The notes under the pieces: model-generated
The model's database searches: none
What the model was told of the DNA's origin: nothing
Seen by the model: only the letters and a program-made list of their open reading frames with translations
Shown: positions 5,241 through 6,080 of the stretch, one piece after another
How the letters are laid out: the number at the start of each line of letters is the position of its first letter
Position numbering within the stretch: the first letter of the stretch is position 1
Made by a program: the position numbers and the translations under genes
Assembly (NCBI GenBank): GCA_021818045.1
Contig: JAKAFF010000096.1
Location: 1 to 6,080, forward strand
Source: a bacterium
Lineage (GTDB): Bacteria > Chlamydiota > Chlamydiia > Chlamydiales > SM23-39
Length of the DNA stretch: 6,080 nt
Direction of reading: 5' to 3'

Positions 5241-6080
5241 TCAATCCTCGAAAAGAAAGCGACCAAAATGGGTCACGGCAAAGCAGAGGCGTCCCTGGCA
5301 TACACCCGTTTGGACCATGCCGAGCTCATAGAGCCATTCTAATATAGTCTTTTCTAAGATTAGTAGATCTTCTGCACTATAGGTAGGAAGGGTATAGCGC
5401 CACTGTTTCCCAACGCGTTTCAGCGCAACGACCGATTGTTCATTAAGGGGAACGGTGACGCCCTGCATAAACTCGTCGAGATAGACCCATTGCCCATGTA
5501 GCACCCGCTTGATCGATTTTTCTGCTTCCCTTACATAACGCTCTCCTACAGACAGGGATAGGATTTTATTTTGGGGGTGTCTATAGAGGTGCAGAGCGCG
5601 GTTTTCCAAATTCAGGTCGAGCCATTCATTGGCAGCTGGCAAGGAGTATAGAAGATTGCCTTGTTTTGCTGCTAACTTGAGTAGACAAAGTTTTTGGACA
5701 GGAGGGGTATCTGGTGCGGGATAGGGGGCTTTTTTTGCTTGCAGCAAGATCTGGCTCATCTCTTCGATAAAAGCAAAGTCCGAAGAGCAGGTGGGCTCAA
5801 CGGGTCCGGCTATGGGATGAGTCTCAGTGTTTTGCAAAAAGCGTAAATATTCGCGCCATTCGTAAAAAGGGGTGACATATTCTAGCCAATGACCCTCTTG
5901 AGCTTCGTATACAACGCATGCTACAAAGTGGAACTCGAGTAGCAGCATCCGCTCTTCGAAGTCGGCTCTTTTCAGGTTGTACTTTGCAATCAAGTCGCAA
6001 GTGGCTAGCTTATAGCCTGGCGTCGTAAATACATCTGGCATGATCGCTTTTAAGATGGGGTCATTTAATTGTAGTTCGTT
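5241..6080 (-). CDS. Protein of unknown function with winged-helix-like C-terminus (5' end outside window)
   Basis: The frame stays open from the right edge (6080) to TGA at 5241, giving the last 279 residues. An ATG at 6039-6041 exists, but the upstream codons NELQLNDPILKAI continue in the same texture with no stop, so the gene very likely starts beyond the window. No membrane span or signal is seen. The segment about 17-75 (TTPGYKLATCDLIAKYNL...) is helix-rich with aromatic residues. The last 43 residues (about 237-279) run helix LLILEKTILEWLYELGMV, then a turn and the strand pair LCFAVTHFGRFLF; the L-x-LG...T-x-x-GR-x-L pattern is typical of a winged helix-turn-helix. That suggests nucleic-acid binding but is an inference from pattern only. 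It ends 8 nt before terC and is presumably in the same operon. I do not recognise the family. Confidence 0.75.
   Translation of the reverse strand, partial: NELQLNDPILKAIMPDVFTTPGYKLATCDLIAKYNLKRADFEERMLLLEFHFVACVVYEAQEGHWLEYVTPFYEWREYLRFLQNTETHPIAGPVEPTCSSDFAFIEEMSQILLQAKKAPYPAPDTPPVQKLCLLKLAAKQGNLLYSLPAANEWLDLNLENRALHLYRHPQNKILSLSVGERYVREAEKSIKRVLHGQWVYLDEFMQGVTVPLNEQSVVALKRVGKQWRYTLPTYSAEDLLILEKTILEWLYELGMVQTGVCQGRLCFAVTHFGRFLFED

Noticed and set aside
5233..5301. 23-residue N-terminal extension of the TerC-family protein
   Set aside because: It overlaps the end of the preceding gene, is not hydrophobic and lacks a ribosome site, unlike ATG 5232.

Overview
The window looks like chromosomal core DNA from a bacterium of the order Chlamydiales, most likely an environmental (Parachlamydia/Waddlia/Estrella-type) lineage rather than a Chlamydia pathogen. 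This rests on the adjacency of recF, dnaN and smpB, an arrangement I remember from Chlamydia genomes, on chlamydia-like protein texture, and on G+C that looks moderate by eye. The genus is an inference. I see no mobile element, CRISPR array, tRNA or rRNA.

Layout: the 3' end of a glucose-6-phosphate isomerase gene (pgi) enters from the left on the + strand and overlaps, tail to tail, the end of recF. Everything else is on the - strand. Read in its own direction from the right edge, the series is: a gene of unknown function whose start lies outside the window; a TerC-family membrane protein; a 276-residue protein of unknown function; smpB; a previously easy-to-miss 50-codon hydrophobic reading frame; a DsbB-like membrane oxidoreductase; dnaN; and recF. 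Spacing is very tight (8-nt gap, ATGA overlap, 14-nt overlap, 39-nt gap, TAG-CACC-ATG junction), so the right-hand part reads as one transcription unit. dnaN-recF has its own good sigma-70-type promoter in the 60-nt gap after dsbB, centred on a 7-bp inverted repeat that could be an operator.

Functionally the window mixes housekeeping jobs: the replication sliding clamp and its recombination partner RecF, trans-translation rescue of stalled ribosomes (SmpB), periplasmic disulfide chemistry (DsbB-like), probable metal-ion transport (TerC) and central carbon metabolism (Pgi). The least ordinary parts are the 50-residue membrane ORF coupled to dsbB, the unusual cysteine layout and probable fifth membrane span of the DsbB-like protein, the inverted repeat over the dnaN promoter, and the two unknown proteins flanking terC. 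Several starts had to be moved inward from the longest reading frame (recF, dsbB, the 276-residue protein, terC); reasons are given in each entry. No stretch of more than 300 bases is without a gene.
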